DNA of 64,000 nucleotides from assembly GCF_038007285.1 (NCBI RefSeq), contig NZ_JBBOWX010000001.1, positions 4,171,501 through 4,235,500 of the forward strand. The letters run 5' to 3'. The stretch comes from Sporosarcina sp. FSL K6-3457 (GTDB lineage: Bacteria; Bacillota; Bacilli; Bacillales_A; Planococcaceae). Position numbers and translations under genes: made by a program. The notes under the pieces were generated by a model that saw nothing but the letters and a program-made list of their open reading frames with translations, did not search any database and was not told the DNA's origin. Positions 1-8,254 of this stretch are shown piece after piece (the stretch's first letter is position 1; every line of letters starts with the position of its first letter).

Positions 1-1196
1 TTAGTAACATTCAAGGAAACTTCATATATATGATCCTTTTCTGTTACGTTGTAATCAGACCATTCAAATGTCGTATAGGATAAGCCGTATCCAAATGGAT
101 ATTTTACCTGTGTAGTATAATCGTAATTTCCTGGATCCTCATTACCAAGAACCACATCCTCATATCTAGTTTCATAGTACCGGTATCCAACATAAATACC
201 CTCTCCATAAACCATGTAGGCGTTGCCCCTATCAACTTTACTGTTGGTAATAGTATAGTCTCCGAAGTTTTCCATTGCAGGAGCACTTAGTAAATCATAA
301 GCAAATGTATCAACCAAATTACCTGACGGATTGACATTCCCGTTCATGACTTCGCCGATAGCGTAAACACCAGTCTGTCCTAGGGCACCTACCCAAATAG
401 CCGCATCAACGTCATATTCATCTAGGAAACCTAATTCAACGGGATTTGAAGAATTTATGATAACTACGACAGTTTCAAAATTATCGCTCGCAAGCTGAAG
501 CATATCTTTTTCATTGTCATCAATTTCAAGATAATGGTATCCCGTAGAAAGCTTACTACTTGAAAGATCCGAACTTTCACCACCCGATCGACCAATTACT
601 ACAACAGCCGCATCATTATAATCAGCGAAACCATTAATGATTTCATCAGTATAAACACTTCGGGGTACTTCATTTACAGAAAAAGATCCATTACCATAAA
701 TATCCGGAGTTTCCTTTCTATAAGAAGAGGCATTTCCTGTATTATAGAAATCCCACAGCATCTGATTTATTTTGAAACCTGAATTTGTGAGTGCAGTTAA
801 TAAATCTGGAGCTGTGCTAGTATCGACAGACCCAGCACCACCACCACCGTAGACAAGGTCAACAGAGTTTTGACCTAGTACACTAACTTTATTTCCTGAT
901 GCAAGTGGTAGAGCGTCGTTGTCATTTTTCAACAGCACAATTCCTTCTTCCACTATTTTCTGACCAACCTTTTCTCCCTCGGCTTTCAGTTCATCTTCTG
1001 AAGAAAATTCGCTCTTATAATACTCAGTATCTACATCCTCATCACCAGTAGAAACTATTTTGTTAGTAGAATGACCAAGATAAATCGAGAGAATTTGGGA
1101 ATATTTATCTGCATAAAAATTACCCACGATAAGCCCTATTACCAGTACAGTACTAACGATATATGTAATAAGAGCTGATTTTGATACTTTTTTCAT
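1..1196 (-). CDS. GH3-family beta-glucosidase, permuted domain order, membrane-anchored (partial)
   Basis: Partial gene: the frame is open from an ATG at 1196 to the left edge (398 codons seen). It follows a GGGGG ribosome site. Residues about 8-26 form an N-terminal membrane anchor. Next comes a segment typical of the GH3 C-terminal (alpha/beta sandwich) domain: EEGIVLLKNDN-ALPL, a glycine-rich stretch, VVVIGRSGGESSD, then NPSGNLVDTF and YPFGYGLSYTTF. In ordinary GH3 enzymes this domain follows the catalytic barrel; here it is N-terminal, as in the permuted, TM-anchored GH3 proteins of some Clostridia and Butyrivibrio. The barrel with its catalytic Asp would lie beyond the window. Predicted role: hydrolysis of beta-glucosides at the outer cell surface. 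A LytTR operator lies about 300 bp upstream, so the neighbouring two-component system probably controls it. Confidence 0.85.
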   Translation of the reverse strand, partial: MKKVSKSALITYIVSTVLVIGLIVGNFYADKYSQILSIYLGHSTNKIVSTGDEDVDTEYYKSEFSSEDELKAEGEKVGQKIVEEGIVLLKNDNDALPLASGNKVSVLGQNSVDLVYGGGGAGSVDTSTAPDLLTALTNSGFKINQMLWDFYNTGNASSYRKETPDIYGNGSFSVNEVPRSVYTDEIINGFADYNDAAVVVIGRSGGESSDLSSSKLSTGYHYLEIDDNEKDMLQLASDNFETVVVIINSSNPVELGFLDEYDVDAAIWVGALGQTGVYAIGEVMNGNVNPSGNLVDTFAYDLLSAPAMENFGDYTITNSKVDRGNAYMVYGEGIYVGYRYYETRYEDVVLGNEDPGNYDYTTQVKYPFGYGLSYTTFEWSDYNVTEKDHIYEVSLNVT

Positions 1197-1500
1197 TGTT
1201 TTGACCCCCTTAGTTTTTTAATTCATCTTGACCCTAATTTCACTAAGATGTACTGATATTAATTAGTTTCCCACTGGGTGTACACGCTTCCACAATTACG
1301 ATAAAAAGTTAACTTCTTTATACAAATTATCTTATTCAACGGAATTTAAAGCGCATTCATTTCTCCAAAAAGAAGGATTCTTTAGTACTTTTTCGACCCG
1401 GCATGTTTATATTTCATACCTTTACTTTCCTCCCATCTTCCCTCTCAATTATCTGATAACTAAACTTTAGCATAATTTTTTCTTCATAAAGAAAACTTGC

Positions 1501-1530
1501 ACGAACTGTAGAGATTTCCACATGAACTGC
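1501..1530 (-). promoter_or_regulatory. LytTR-type operator upstream of the GH3 gene
   Basis: On the minus strand GCAGTTCAT (1530-1522) and ACAGTTCGT (1509-1501) are direct repeats 21 bp apart. That fits the known LytTR/AgrA pattern of paired 9 bp repeats one helical phase apart. A -10-like TTATGCT follows. The LytTR regulator at 4877-5587 is the obvious candidate to bind it. Confidence 0.65.
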
Positions 1531-1556
1531 AAATGAAAATGCATATTTAAAAATAG

Positions 1557-1594
1557 AAAAGGCTTAGGTATACAGTTTTTGCACCCAAGCCTTT
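1557..1594 (-). terminator. Terminator after the chemotaxis receptor gene
   Basis: An 11 bp stem (AAGGCTTGGGT paired with ACCTAAGCCTT, one G-T) is followed on the minus strand by a T-rich tail. It lies 66 bp past the receptor stop codon. Confidence 0.65.
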
Positions 1595-1659
1595 CTCCTT
1601 CCAAATATTAGATTGGCGTAAGAATACCCTAACTTTCGCCTGTAAAAAATCAAGCACAA

Positions 1660-3405
1660 CTATTCTTCTAATTTTTTAAATTTGTTAACTTGATTGTTTA
1701 AATCATTTACAGTTTTCCTGTTATAAGTAACCTCATCCGTAATGATTGTAATAGAATCCAATAAATTTGCTGCATCTTCATTGGATTGGATCATTACATT
1801 CGTACTTTCCTCAACAGCCAGTGTTATATCGTGAATACCTTCAGCCATATTGTTGGATATATTTCTTAAATCTCCTGATTGAGTGCTGAAACGAGCAAGC
1901 ATTTCATCTATTGTATCTATATCTTGTTTGTATGTATTTGCCATTTCGACAAAGCCATCATAATCAACCAAAACCTTTTCAGTTATATAGGACATTATTT
2001 CATTCGCATTATGAATAAGTTCTTCTACGGATGTTGTTACCAACGTATTGATGTTTTGAATATCATTAGCCGATTCCTTAGTGCTCTCCGCTAATACTAA
2101 TACTTCTTCTGCTACAACCGCAAAACCCTTTCCTGCCTCCCCAGCTCTCGCTGCTTCTATAGATGCATTGAGGGCAAGTAAATTCGTCTGTGAGGAAATA
2201 CCTAATATATCCGTCGTCAGTTCTTTGATTCTCTCTACAGATCGACTGTTCTTAACCGCTGTGTCCATAGACTGTTTAATTCCGACTAAAACGGATTCCA
2301 TCTGCACTTTGTTCTTATTTGACTGAGAACGGATTTCGTCAGCGCGCTCGACAATCCTGCCTACATGAACTGAATTTGTGTTTGCATCATCGGCAATACT
2401 ATTAGCAGAAGTGAGGACTTCTTGTGCTCCAACACCAATATTCTGAATCGTACTGCTAATTTCCTCCATACCAGCCGATAGTTCATGTAAAGCACCAGAA
2501 ATATTAGAGGTAGAATCTTTACTCTCCAGTATTTGGTTGCTAATATTTTCAGTCGTTCCATTAATCATACTTGAACCAGATTTAATAGAAATCATGACAT
2601 TTTGCAAGGTTTCTAAAAAGCGATTGATTCCGTTTATAATCTGTCCTACTTCATCCTCGGAGTTGTTTGCAATTCGAACAGTTAAGTCCCCTTCGTTCTC
2701 TTCCAATTTCCAAATAATTTCTCCCAAACTTTCATTTGCTTTTTTCAAAGGTTTAATAATCGTCTTCATAGTAATCCCAAAAGCAACAGAAACTGAAATT
2801 AAAAAGAAAAATGCCATTGACCAAAAAATAATCATTGATCTGGTAACTCTTGAATCTATAAGCAAACTTTCATGGTCAATCCTGTCATTTAAGATTGTTT
2901 GAAATTCATTATCTGATACAGTCATTGCTTTAGATAGTACTTCAAAATCTTTGTAGCTTACTTGAACAGCTGCCATATCATCTTTTTGTATGTCCTTTGC
3001 TATCATAGCAGCTTGCTGCAGATACGATTCCATAGAACCCAAATAAGGAGTATATGCTTCACTTAATACACTGTTCATGGTCTTTTTTGTGAATTCATCA
3101 GTGATGTCAGCGATTACATTTTTACTGGTATTTGTCTGTTCTATTTGAGTTGAAATGGTTTCCGCAATTTCTCCTGTATCTACTTCAGCTGCGACAAGAT
3201 ACGATTGGACTGATAACTCTATTTGCCCAACGCCCTTTGCTAATTTAACTTGTTCATATTCTAGCTTAACAAATGATTCCGACATTAGATTAGCTGATAA
3301 TTGGACTTGCGAATTTGTAACTCCACTTAATACGGTGTTTAATGTAAAAAGAAATGTTAAAAAGGCCAAAATAAATAATATTCGATACGCTATCGATTTT
3401 CGCAT
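1660..3405 (-). CDS. Methyl-accepting chemotaxis protein
   Basis: Transmembrane chemoreceptor of 581 residues. The start at 3405 (MRKSIAYR) is chosen because GGGAAGT sits just upstream; longer readings run back into the operator. Order: TM1 about 8-30, an extracytoplasmic helical sensor of about 155 residues (4-helix type), TM2 about 190-210, HAMP, then a long MA signalling domain. The hairpin tip is visible as [21 protein letters not shown]...[11 protein letters not shown], the region that contacts CheA/CheW. It should feed ligand state into the flagellar CheA kinase. No che genes lie nearby. It is preceded by a LytTR operator and terminator identical in layout to those before the GH3 gene, so receptor and glucosidase may be co-induced, for example to find and use a beta-glucoside. 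The ligand is unknown. Confidence 0.93.
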   Translation of the reverse strand: MRKSIAYRILFILAFLTFLFTLNTVLSGVTNSQVQLSANLMSESFVKLEYEQVKLAKGVGQIELSVQSYLVAAEVDTGEIAETISTQIEQTNTSKNVIADITDEFTKKTMNSVLSEAYTPYLGSMESYLQQAAMIAKDIQKDDMAAVQVSYKDFEVLSKAMTVSDNEFQTILNDRIDHESLLIDSRVTRSMIIFWSMAFFFLISVSVAFGITMKTIIKPLKKANESLGEIIWKLEENEGDLTVRIANNSEDEVGQIINGINRFLETLQNVMISIKSGSSMINGTTENISNQILESKDSTSNISGALHELSAGMEEISSTIQNIGVGAQEVLTSANSIADDANTNSVHVGRIVERADEIRSQSNKNKVQMESVLVGIKQSMDTAVKNSRSVERIKELTTDILGISSQTNLLALNASIEAARAGEAGKGFAVVAEEVLVLAESTKESANDIQNINTLVTTSVEELIHNANEIMSYITEKVLVDYDGFVEMANTYKQDIDTIDEMLARFSTQSGDLRNISNNMAEGIHDITLAVEESTNVMIQSNEDAANLLDSITIITDEVTYNRKTVNDLNNQVNKFKKLEE

Positions 3406-3471
3406 GACTTCCCTCCCAGTTATCTGACAACTAAACTTTAGCATAATTTTTTCTGCATATAGAAAACTTGC

Positions 3472-3501
3472 ATGAACTGTAGCTATTCTTACACGAACTG
3501 C
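3472..3501 (-). promoter_or_regulatory. LytTR-type operator upstream of the chemoreceptor
   Basis: On the minus strand GCAGTTCGT (3501-3493) and ACAGTTCAT (3480-3472) repeat at 21 bp, the same geometry as at 1501-1530. It lies about 67 bp before the receptor start. Confidence 0.65.
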
Positions 3502-3509
3502 ATATCTAA

Positions 3510-3550
3510 AAAAAGAAAAAGCTTGGATATGCATTTTGCACATCTAAGCC
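3510..3550 (-). terminator. Terminator after the AgrC-like kinase gene
   Basis: A 13 bp stem with one mismatch (GCTTAGATGTGCA / TGCATATCCAAGC), loop TTT-like, followed on the minus strand by TTTTTCTTTTTTT. It lies 23 bp after the kinase stop. Confidence 0.75.
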
Positions 3551-3572
3551 TGCCTCAAGATTCATTATATTT

Positions 3573-4880
3573 TCACTTCAATAACGGCATTAAAATCTTC
3601 AGTTCAAACCAGTTATCTTTCTGATCTACGTTGACCACACCGCCATATTTCTGTACTGCATACCGAATACTCTTTAATCCATAACCATGATAATATGTAT
3701 CTTTTTTTGTAGTTTTCGGTAAGCCACCTTCAAACTTGAGCTTCCCTTCAAAATAGTTTTCAAATCGAATCATTAGAAATCCTTTTTGAGCAAATACAGA
3801 AACATGTATTAACCTTTTTTCCTCCTCTTCGATTTGTTGTTCATATTCTATCGCGTTATCTAGGGCGTTCCCAAATATCGTACTGATGTCAACCACATCC
3901 ATACCGTCCAGCAATGTTCCGTCTGCTACACAAGTTAAGGTGATCCCATTTTTAATACAATGCATGCTTTTGATTGTCAGTAATGTATCCAACACGTGGT
4001 TACCCGTCTTATTCTGTGCTTCATAGGATTTGATGTCGTTTTCCATCTCTATCAAATATGCATTTCTCTTATCTGGATCTTGCTCTGCCCTCAATCCGAT
4101 AATCTGATTCTTTAAATCGTGGTATTTATAATTAACGATTTCTATACTTTCCTTTGACTGCTGGTATTGTACATACTGATTCTGAAGTATATTCTGCACA
4201 GCTTTTAGTTCATGTCTGATCCTTAAATCGTTTAATTGGATATGGTATGCATATAGAATGGAAAATCCACCTAAGCCTACCAAGGTTCGAATATTGAATA
4301 TTTCCTGGGTATATTGTCCGCTAAATGGTGTTCTAGCAGTCACAAAACTTAAATTACTTATGCTAAAAACTGCAACGCCTATCACAACTGTTGACCACAA
4401 TTCACGATGCCTAATATTCAATTTACCGCCATCAGGTATATGACGTTTCTCTATTAGCCAGATCGTTGAAAATAAAAGTCCATAGATAATAATGAGTAGC
4501 AATGATTCAAATAACAGATTAGTTATCTCTCCATTATCAAAAAAGAAATGCACTTGCCATTGTAATGACGCTACAAATTCTGCTGCTACAAATGCCCTTA
4601 CGCTAAAATAACCCGCATCAAGAGCTGTTATGTCGCAACTCACATAAATTAGCAAAAACATCATCCCAACAGCTACAACCATACACGGAATCCAAAACAT
4701 AAGCGGTAAATCTTTTGTTAATACCAAAAAAGCCGATTGTACAATTAGGGCCCCTCCAGAAAAGGCTATCAGCTTCCATCCATTTAGTTGTTTTTTTAGT
4801 ACTGATATGTAAATCATACAAGCAATCCACTCGGCTAATGCTGTATATAACCTCGGTATATCCGGAAGGACATCATTCAT
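3573..4880 (-). CDS. AgrC-like sensor histidine kinase (GHKL type)
   Basis: Membrane sensor kinase of 435 residues. The N-terminal half (about 10-215) holds six or so hydrophobic segments. A short helical linker follows, with the likely phospho-acceptor His254 in NYKYHDLKNQ, then a GHKL ATPase domain with an N-box GNALDNAIE near 338-346 and a G-box-like GYGLKSIRYAV. This is the architecture of AgrC/ComD/CitA-type kinases that signal to LytTR regulators. Its start overlaps the regulator's stop by 4 bp, so the two are translationally coupled. No agrB, agrD or other peptide-pheromone gene was seen nearby, so the inducer may be something else, or be made elsewhere. Confidence is high for the family, low for the signal. 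Confidence 0.92.
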   Translation of the reverse strand: MNDVLPDIPRLYTALAEWIACMIYISVLKKQLNGWKLIAFSGGALIVQSAFLVLTKDLPLMFWIPCMVVAVGMMFLLIYVSCDITALDAGYFSVRAFVAAEFVASLQWQVHFFFDNGEITNLLFESLLLIIIYGLLFSTIWLIEKRHIPDGGKLNIRHRELWSTVVIGVAVFSISNLSFVTARTPFSGQYTQEIFNIRTLVGLGGFSILYAYHIQLNDLRIRHELKAVQNILQNQYVQYQQSKESIEIVNYKYHDLKNQIIGLRAEQDPDKRNAYLIEMENDIKSYEAQNKTGNHVLDTLLTIKSMHCIKNGITLTCVADGTLLDGMDVVDISTIFGNALDNAIEYEQQIEEEEKRLIHVSVFAQKGFLMIRFENYFEGKLKFEGGLPKTTKKDTYYHGYGLKSIRYAVQKYGGVVNVDQKDNWFELKILMPLLK

Positions 4881-5587
4881 TTAATAACCTCTCCCCAATA
4901 ATTGCTTAACGCTTCCATGAACGCTTTCCTTTTCGGACGGCTGACATCAAGCTCTTTTCCATTTACTACAGCAAAGCTATCATTCATGCCTTCTACATGT
5001 TCCAGATTAATCAAATAGCACCTATGTCCACGAAAAAAATGATAGCTAGCTAATTGTTTTTCGAATTCCTTCATCGTCCCTGTTGCCGTAAGCTCCTCTT
5101 TTCTCGTATAAAACGTCAGCTTATGCCCATTACTCTCTATATAATAGATATCAGAAACTTTAAGGCGATTCACCCCACTTTTCACCGTTATGGTGATAAA
5201 ATGCTCTTCTCGTTTTTTCATTCGATCAATCGCCCGATTCAAGCGCTCTGAAAATGCAAAATAGGAGATTGGCTTCAATATATAATCCAATGCATCCACA
5301 GCATATCCTTTGATGGCGTACTGTGCCATATTTGTTATAAAAATAATAACCACATCGGAATCTACTTTTCTAATTTCTTCTGCTGCGGATACGCCATCCA
5401 TAAAGCGCATTTGAACGTCCATTAATATGATGTCAAATTGCGCCTTATAACTTTCAACAATTTCATCACCATCAGAGTATGTTGTTATTTCAATGCTTTC
5501 ATCTCTTTCTTGCTCAAACCTTCTAAGAAACTCTATTAACTGTTCTTTATAATTAACCTCGTCTTCCACTATTGCAATTCGGATCAT
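4877..5587 (-). CDS. LytTR-family response regulator (AgrA/LytR type)
   Basis: DNA-binding response regulator of 236 residues. Receiver domain 1-120 with acidic pocket E8/D9, phospho-acceptor Asp57 (IILMDVQM), Thr85 and Lys105 (LKPIS). LytTR DNA-binding domain about 130-236, with the family's NGHKLTFY and FFRGHRCYLIN segments. It is first in a two-gene operon with the kinase; GGAGAGG precedes the ATG. LytTR proteins bind paired 9 bp direct repeats, and two such sites occur at 1501-1530 and 3472-3501, in front of the chemoreceptor and the GH3 gene. I infer these are its targets. No matching repeat was noticed in front of its own operon. Confidence 0.93.
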   Translation of the reverse strand: MIRIAIVEDEVNYKEQLIEFLRRFEQERDESIEITTYSDGDEIVESYKAQFDIILMDVQMRFMDGVSAAEEIRKVDSDVVIIFITNMAQYAIKGYAVDALDYILKPISYFAFSERLNRAIDRMKKREEHFITITVKSGVNRLKVSDIYYIESNGHKLTFYTRKEELTATGTMKEFEKQLASYHFFRGHRCYLINLEHVEGMNDSFAVVNGKELDVSRPKRKAFMEALSNYWGEVIK

Positions 5588-5841
5588 TAAATTTCCTCTC
5601 CTTTTGGTATAATCATCAAAAGTTTAGATGAATTCAAAAAAGAAAATTGTTTTGGACAAGCATACACTATTAACGTCTTTTGGTAAATCAGTGACATGCT
5701 AGTTTTAGCAATTTCCCTTGTAGTTCCACTGATTCTTCCAGATATGAAGAAAGAAATAAAATATTAACTCTATTCCCTTGCCTTAGAGTGCACTCCAAGG
5801 TATAGACTGAACTTAACTAAAAAGAAAAGAGGTGGATTTAC
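5588..5841. other. Divergent intergenic region
   Basis: This region separates the kinase/regulator operon from the MerR module. It holds the MerR-type promoter at 5778-5808. Plus-strand bases about 5690-5760 could encode a hydrophobic tail (LVLAISLVVPLILPDMKK) ending in a stop, perhaps the relic of a lost transporter gene, but this is too short to support. Confidence 0.4.
5778..5808 (+). promoter_or_regulatory. MerR-type promoter with dyad operator
   Basis: The dyad CCTTAGAGTGCACTCCAAGG (5781-5800) lies between TTGCCT (5778-5783) and TAGACT (5803-5808), a 19 bp spacer as is usual for MerR-activated promoters. The core GAGTGCACTC is a perfect palindrome. It resembles AdhR-type boxes. Likely bound by the MerR protein at 5842. 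Confidence 0.75.
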
Positions 5842-6240
5842 ATGAACATTAAGCCGGTAAGTGAAAAAACCGGTACGTCTGCTGATACAATTCGTTATTA
5901 CGAGCGTATCGGCTTAATACCACCAGTAAAAAGAAACAAAAATGGTGTACGTGAGTTTGATGATGAGGACATTCGCTGGATTGAGTTCTCTCGCAAAATG
6001 CGTGAAGCAGGACTATCCATTGAAGCGCTAATCGAATACATTGGGCTATTCAAAGATGGCGATGATACCACTATCCCGGCTCGTGTGGGCATATTAAGTG
6101 ACGAGCGCGATGAATTGCAAAAGCGTATTGATATGATGCAAAGTGCACTCAGGCGTTTGAATTTTAAGATTGATAATTATGAAAGTCATGTTGTTCCAAC
6201 CGAAAAAGAACTTCGTGAATTTGATGAACAAGAAAAGTAA
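5842..6240 (+). CDS. MerR-family regulator (AdhR-like)
   Basis: Regulator of 132 residues. The N-terminal winged helix (about 2-70) has the MerR signature TIRYYERIGLIPPVKRNKNGVR. A coiled-coil dimer helix (about 85-118) and a short acidic tail follow. AGGTGG lies before the ATG. The protein has no cysteine at all, so the thiol-based aldehyde sensing described for B. subtilis AdhR (Cys52) cannot apply directly. The adjacent aldo-keto reductase starts 30 bp downstream in the same operon, and a MerR dyad precedes both. Probable role: autoregulated activator of the reductase in response to a carbonyl or redox compound. Confidence 0.92.
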   Translation: MNIKPVSEKTGTSADTIRYYERIGLIPPVKRNKNGVREFDDEDIRWIEFSRKMREAGLSIEALIEYIGLFKDGDDTTIPARVGILSDERDELQKRIDMMQSALRRLNFKIDNYESHVVPTEKELREFDEQEK

Positions 6241-6269
6241 ACGGTAAATAAAACAATGGAGGTCTCATT

Positions 6270-7274
6270 ATGGAATACGTAAAATTTGGCAATACTGGCA
6301 TGGACGTTTCTCGTATTTGTTTAGGGGCAATGGGGTTCGGGGATGCAGAAAAGTGGACTCACAAATGGGTGTTAGATGAGGAGCATAGTCGTCCAATCAT
6401 CAAAAAAGCACTCGATTTAGGGATTAATTTCTTTGATACTGCGAATATCTATTCAATGGGCGAGAGCGAGAAAATTCTTGGCCGTGCATTGAAGGATTAT
6501 GCAAAACGTGACGATATTGTTCTCGCAACAAAGGTTCATCAAACAATGCGCCCAGATCGCCCTAACAGCGGTGGATTATCGCGTAAAGAAATTATGACCG
6601 AAATCAATCATAGTTTGGAGCGCTTAGAAACAGATTATGTGGATTTATATATTATTCATCGCTGGGACTATAACACACCTATTGAAGAAACGATGGAAGC
6701 TCTTCATGATGTCGTTAAATCAGGGAAAGCTCGTTATATTGGTGCGAGCGCTATGTACGCTTGGCAATTCCAAAAAGCGCAGCGTGTAGCTGAACAGAAC
6801 GGCTGGACGAAATTTGTCTCCATGCAAAACCACTATAATATGATTTACCGTGAAGAAGAACGTGAAATGATTCCATTTTGTCGTGATGAAAAAATTGCGG
6901 TTACACCATACAGTCCACTTGCTTCAGGTCGTTTGACTCGCGATTGGTCAGAAACTACTCTTCGTTCTGAAACAGATACAGTTCAACACTCAAAATACGA
7001 TAGTATGATGGCAGCTGATCGCAGTATCGTAGAACGTTTAGCTGAAGTTGCAAACAATCACGATGTTACGCGCGATAAGATTGCGTTAGCTTGGCTTCTT
7101 CATAAGGATCAAGTTGTCTCGCCAATTATTGGTGCTCAAAAAGAAAGCCATCTTGAGAGTGCGGTAGCTGCACTTGATATTCGCCTGACTCCTGATGAGA
7201 TGAATTATTTAGAGGAATTATACGTGCCCCATCCAGTAGTAGGGCTTATTCCGGATCCGAGATTTAATAAATAA
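6270..7274 (+). CDS. Aldo/keto reductase
   Basis: NADPH-dependent oxidoreductase of 334 residues with the AKR (beta/alpha)8 fold. The catalytic tetrad is in place: Asp56, Tyr61, Lys88 and His130 (YIIHRWD). Near the end GAQKESHLESAV forms the NADP-binding loop region. It resembles the longer YajO/YeaE-like AKRs that act on sugar or aromatic aldehydes; the true substrate is not readable. An AATGGAGGT ribosome site precedes it. It forms a two-gene operon with the upstream MerR regulator and ends at a bidirectional terminator shared with the convergent AKR gene. Likely task: reductive detoxification of aldehydes or ketones. Confidence 0.93.
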   Translation: MEYVKFGNTGMDVSRICLGAMGFGDAEKWTHKWVLDEEHSRPIIKKALDLGINFFDTANIYSMGESEKILGRALKDYAKRDDIVLATKVHQTMRPDRPNSGGLSRKEIMTEINHSLERLETDYVDLYIIHRWDYNTPIEETMEALHDVVKSGKARYIGASAMYAWQFQKAQRVAEQNGWTKFVSMQNHYNMIYREEEREMIPFCRDEKIAVTPYSPLASGRLTRDWSETTLRSETDTVQHSKYDSMMAADRSIVERLAEVANNHDVTRDKIALAWLLHKDQVVSPIIGAQKESHLESAVAALDIRLTPDEMNYLEELYVPHPVVGLIPDPRFNK

Positions 7275-7280
7275 TTGATG

Positions 7281-7310
7281 AAAAGGGACTCAGAATATTG
7301 AGTCCCTTTT
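7281..7310. terminator. Bidirectional terminator between two AKR genes
   Basis: A perfect 12 bp stem (AAAAGGGACTCA / TGAGTCCCTTTT) with a 6 nt loop. A and T flanks make it usable from both sides, matching the convergent genes. Confidence 0.9.
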
Positions 7311-7318
7311 CCTTACTC

Positions 7319-8170
7319 TTATATACCCATTTTTCTACTTGCCATCCATTTAATCATGGCTGGATCAGCGTGTGAGAAAAATTGACTTTCGCCTTCGTTT
7401 AAAGTCGCAATGGCTGCCTTATCCTCATCCGTCAATGAAAAATCAAATACATCTAGATTCTCAGCCATACGTTCAGGTTTTACGGATTTCGCAAGAACAA
7501 CAATATCCTGTTCGACAAGCCAACGAACAATTACTTGAGCAACTGATTTATTATATTTCTTACCGATTTCAGTAAGTATTTCGTTATTGAAAATGTCATT
7601 TTTCCCTTCAGCAAATGGTGCCCATGCTTCCGGTACAATGCCTTCTTCTTTTAGTGCTGCAATATTTTTTGTTTGTTGATGAAATGGACTGATTTCAATT
7701 TGGTTCATTTGGGGAGTCACTTTATTAAACTCTGCTAAATCAACTGCACGATCCACAGCGAAATTGGATACACCAATCGCACGAACCTTGCCTTCCTCTT
7801 GGAGTTCCTCCATTGCACGCCAAGCACCATAAACGTCATTATACGGTTGATGGAGTAAAAGCATATCAACATAATCAAGCCCTAAACGATCAAGAGAACG
7901 TTGGAAGGAAGATTTCACACCTTTATAAGAAACATTTTCTACCCAAATTTTAGTCGTAACAAAAATTTCTTCACGCAATACACCTGAATTCGCAATACCA
8001 CGACCAACGGCTTCTTCATTCATATACGACTGAGCTGTATCGATATGACGATAACCCGCCTGAATCGCATTTATAACCGCTTGCTCTGCTTCTTGTGGGT
8101 CAGTAATTTGAAAAGTTCCGAAACCTAAGATAGGAATCTCTACACCATTGTTCATTTTGACTGTCTGCAT
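7319..8170 (-). CDS. Aldo/keto reductase (YvgN/YtbE-like)
   Basis: AKR of 283 residues. The start at 8170 (MQTVKMNNGV) is preferred because GGGGGAAG lies seven bases before it; the ATG at 8185 overlaps that site. Tetrad: Asp44, Tyr49, Lys74, His107 (LLLHQP). The compact length and opening MNNGVEIPILGFGTFQI are typical of the YvgN/YtbE/2,5-diketo-gluconate reductase group, which reduces methylglyoxal and other small carbonyls with NADPH. A MerR gene lies immediately upstream on the same strand and a MerR dyad lies in the gap, mirroring the convergent 5.8-7.3 kb module. The substrate remains open. Confidence 0.92.
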   Translation of the reverse strand: MQTVKMNNGVEIPILGFGTFQITDPQEAEQAVINAIQAGYRHIDTAQSYMNEEAVGRGIANSGVLREEIFVTTKIWVENVSYKGVKSSFQRSLDRLGLDYVDMLLLHQPYNDVYGAWRAMEELQEEGKVRAIGVSNFAVDRAVDLAEFNKVTPQMNQIEISPFHQQTKNIAALKEEGIVPEAWAPFAEGKNDIFNNEILTEIGKKYNKSVAQVIVRWLVEQDIVVLAKSVKPERMAENLDVFDFSLTDEDKAAIATLNEGESQFFSHADPAMIKWMASRKMGI

Positions 8171-8224
8171 GTTAACTTCCCCCATTTACTCGTTATTTAC
8201 GTTACTTACACTTGCTACTTTAAA

Positions 8225-8244
8225 CTATGAAGTGAACTCCATAG
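8225..8244 (-). promoter_or_regulatory. MerR-type operator for the 7319-8170 reductase
   Basis: CTATGAAGTGAACTCCATAG is an imperfect 20 bp dyad (CTATG arms, AGT/ACT inner arms). On the minus strand TTGCTA precedes and TAAAGT follows, again with about 19 bp between them. It is related to, but distinct from, the box at 5781-5800. Confidence 0.65.
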
Positions 8245-8254
8245 CAAGTGTTTT

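Larger units (their letters stand above)
1433..1600 (-). repeat. Intergenic duplicate, copy 1 (terminator plus LytTR promoter)
   Basis: This segment closely matches 3409-3557. Both carry, reading the minus strand, an intrinsic terminator for the gene before, a LytTR-type direct repeat, the shared stretch TTATGCTAAAGTTTAG, and a GGGA-rich stretch. In copy 2 the GGGA stretch is the ribosome site of the receptor gene. In this copy it precedes only an 11-codon reading frame (1384-1419), and the GH3 gene starts about 190 bp further on. Confidence 0.75.
3409..3557 (-). repeat. Intergenic duplicate, copy 2 (terminator plus LytTR promoter)
   Basis: Partner of 1433-1600. Shared landmarks are CTAAACTTTAGCATAATTTT, the two GAACTG half-sites at the same 21 bp spacing, and an AAGCTT/AAGGCTT-based terminator stem. 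Divergence is mostly in the loops, which suggests an old duplication kept by selection on the regulatory parts. Confidence 0.75.

Noticed and set aside
2081-2902. Plus-strand frames inside the chemoreceptor gene
   Set aside because: They are antisense shadows of a strongly coding minus-strand frame.
5690-5760. C-terminal remnant of a transporter
   Set aside because: About 25 hydrophobic residues are not enough to assign any family.
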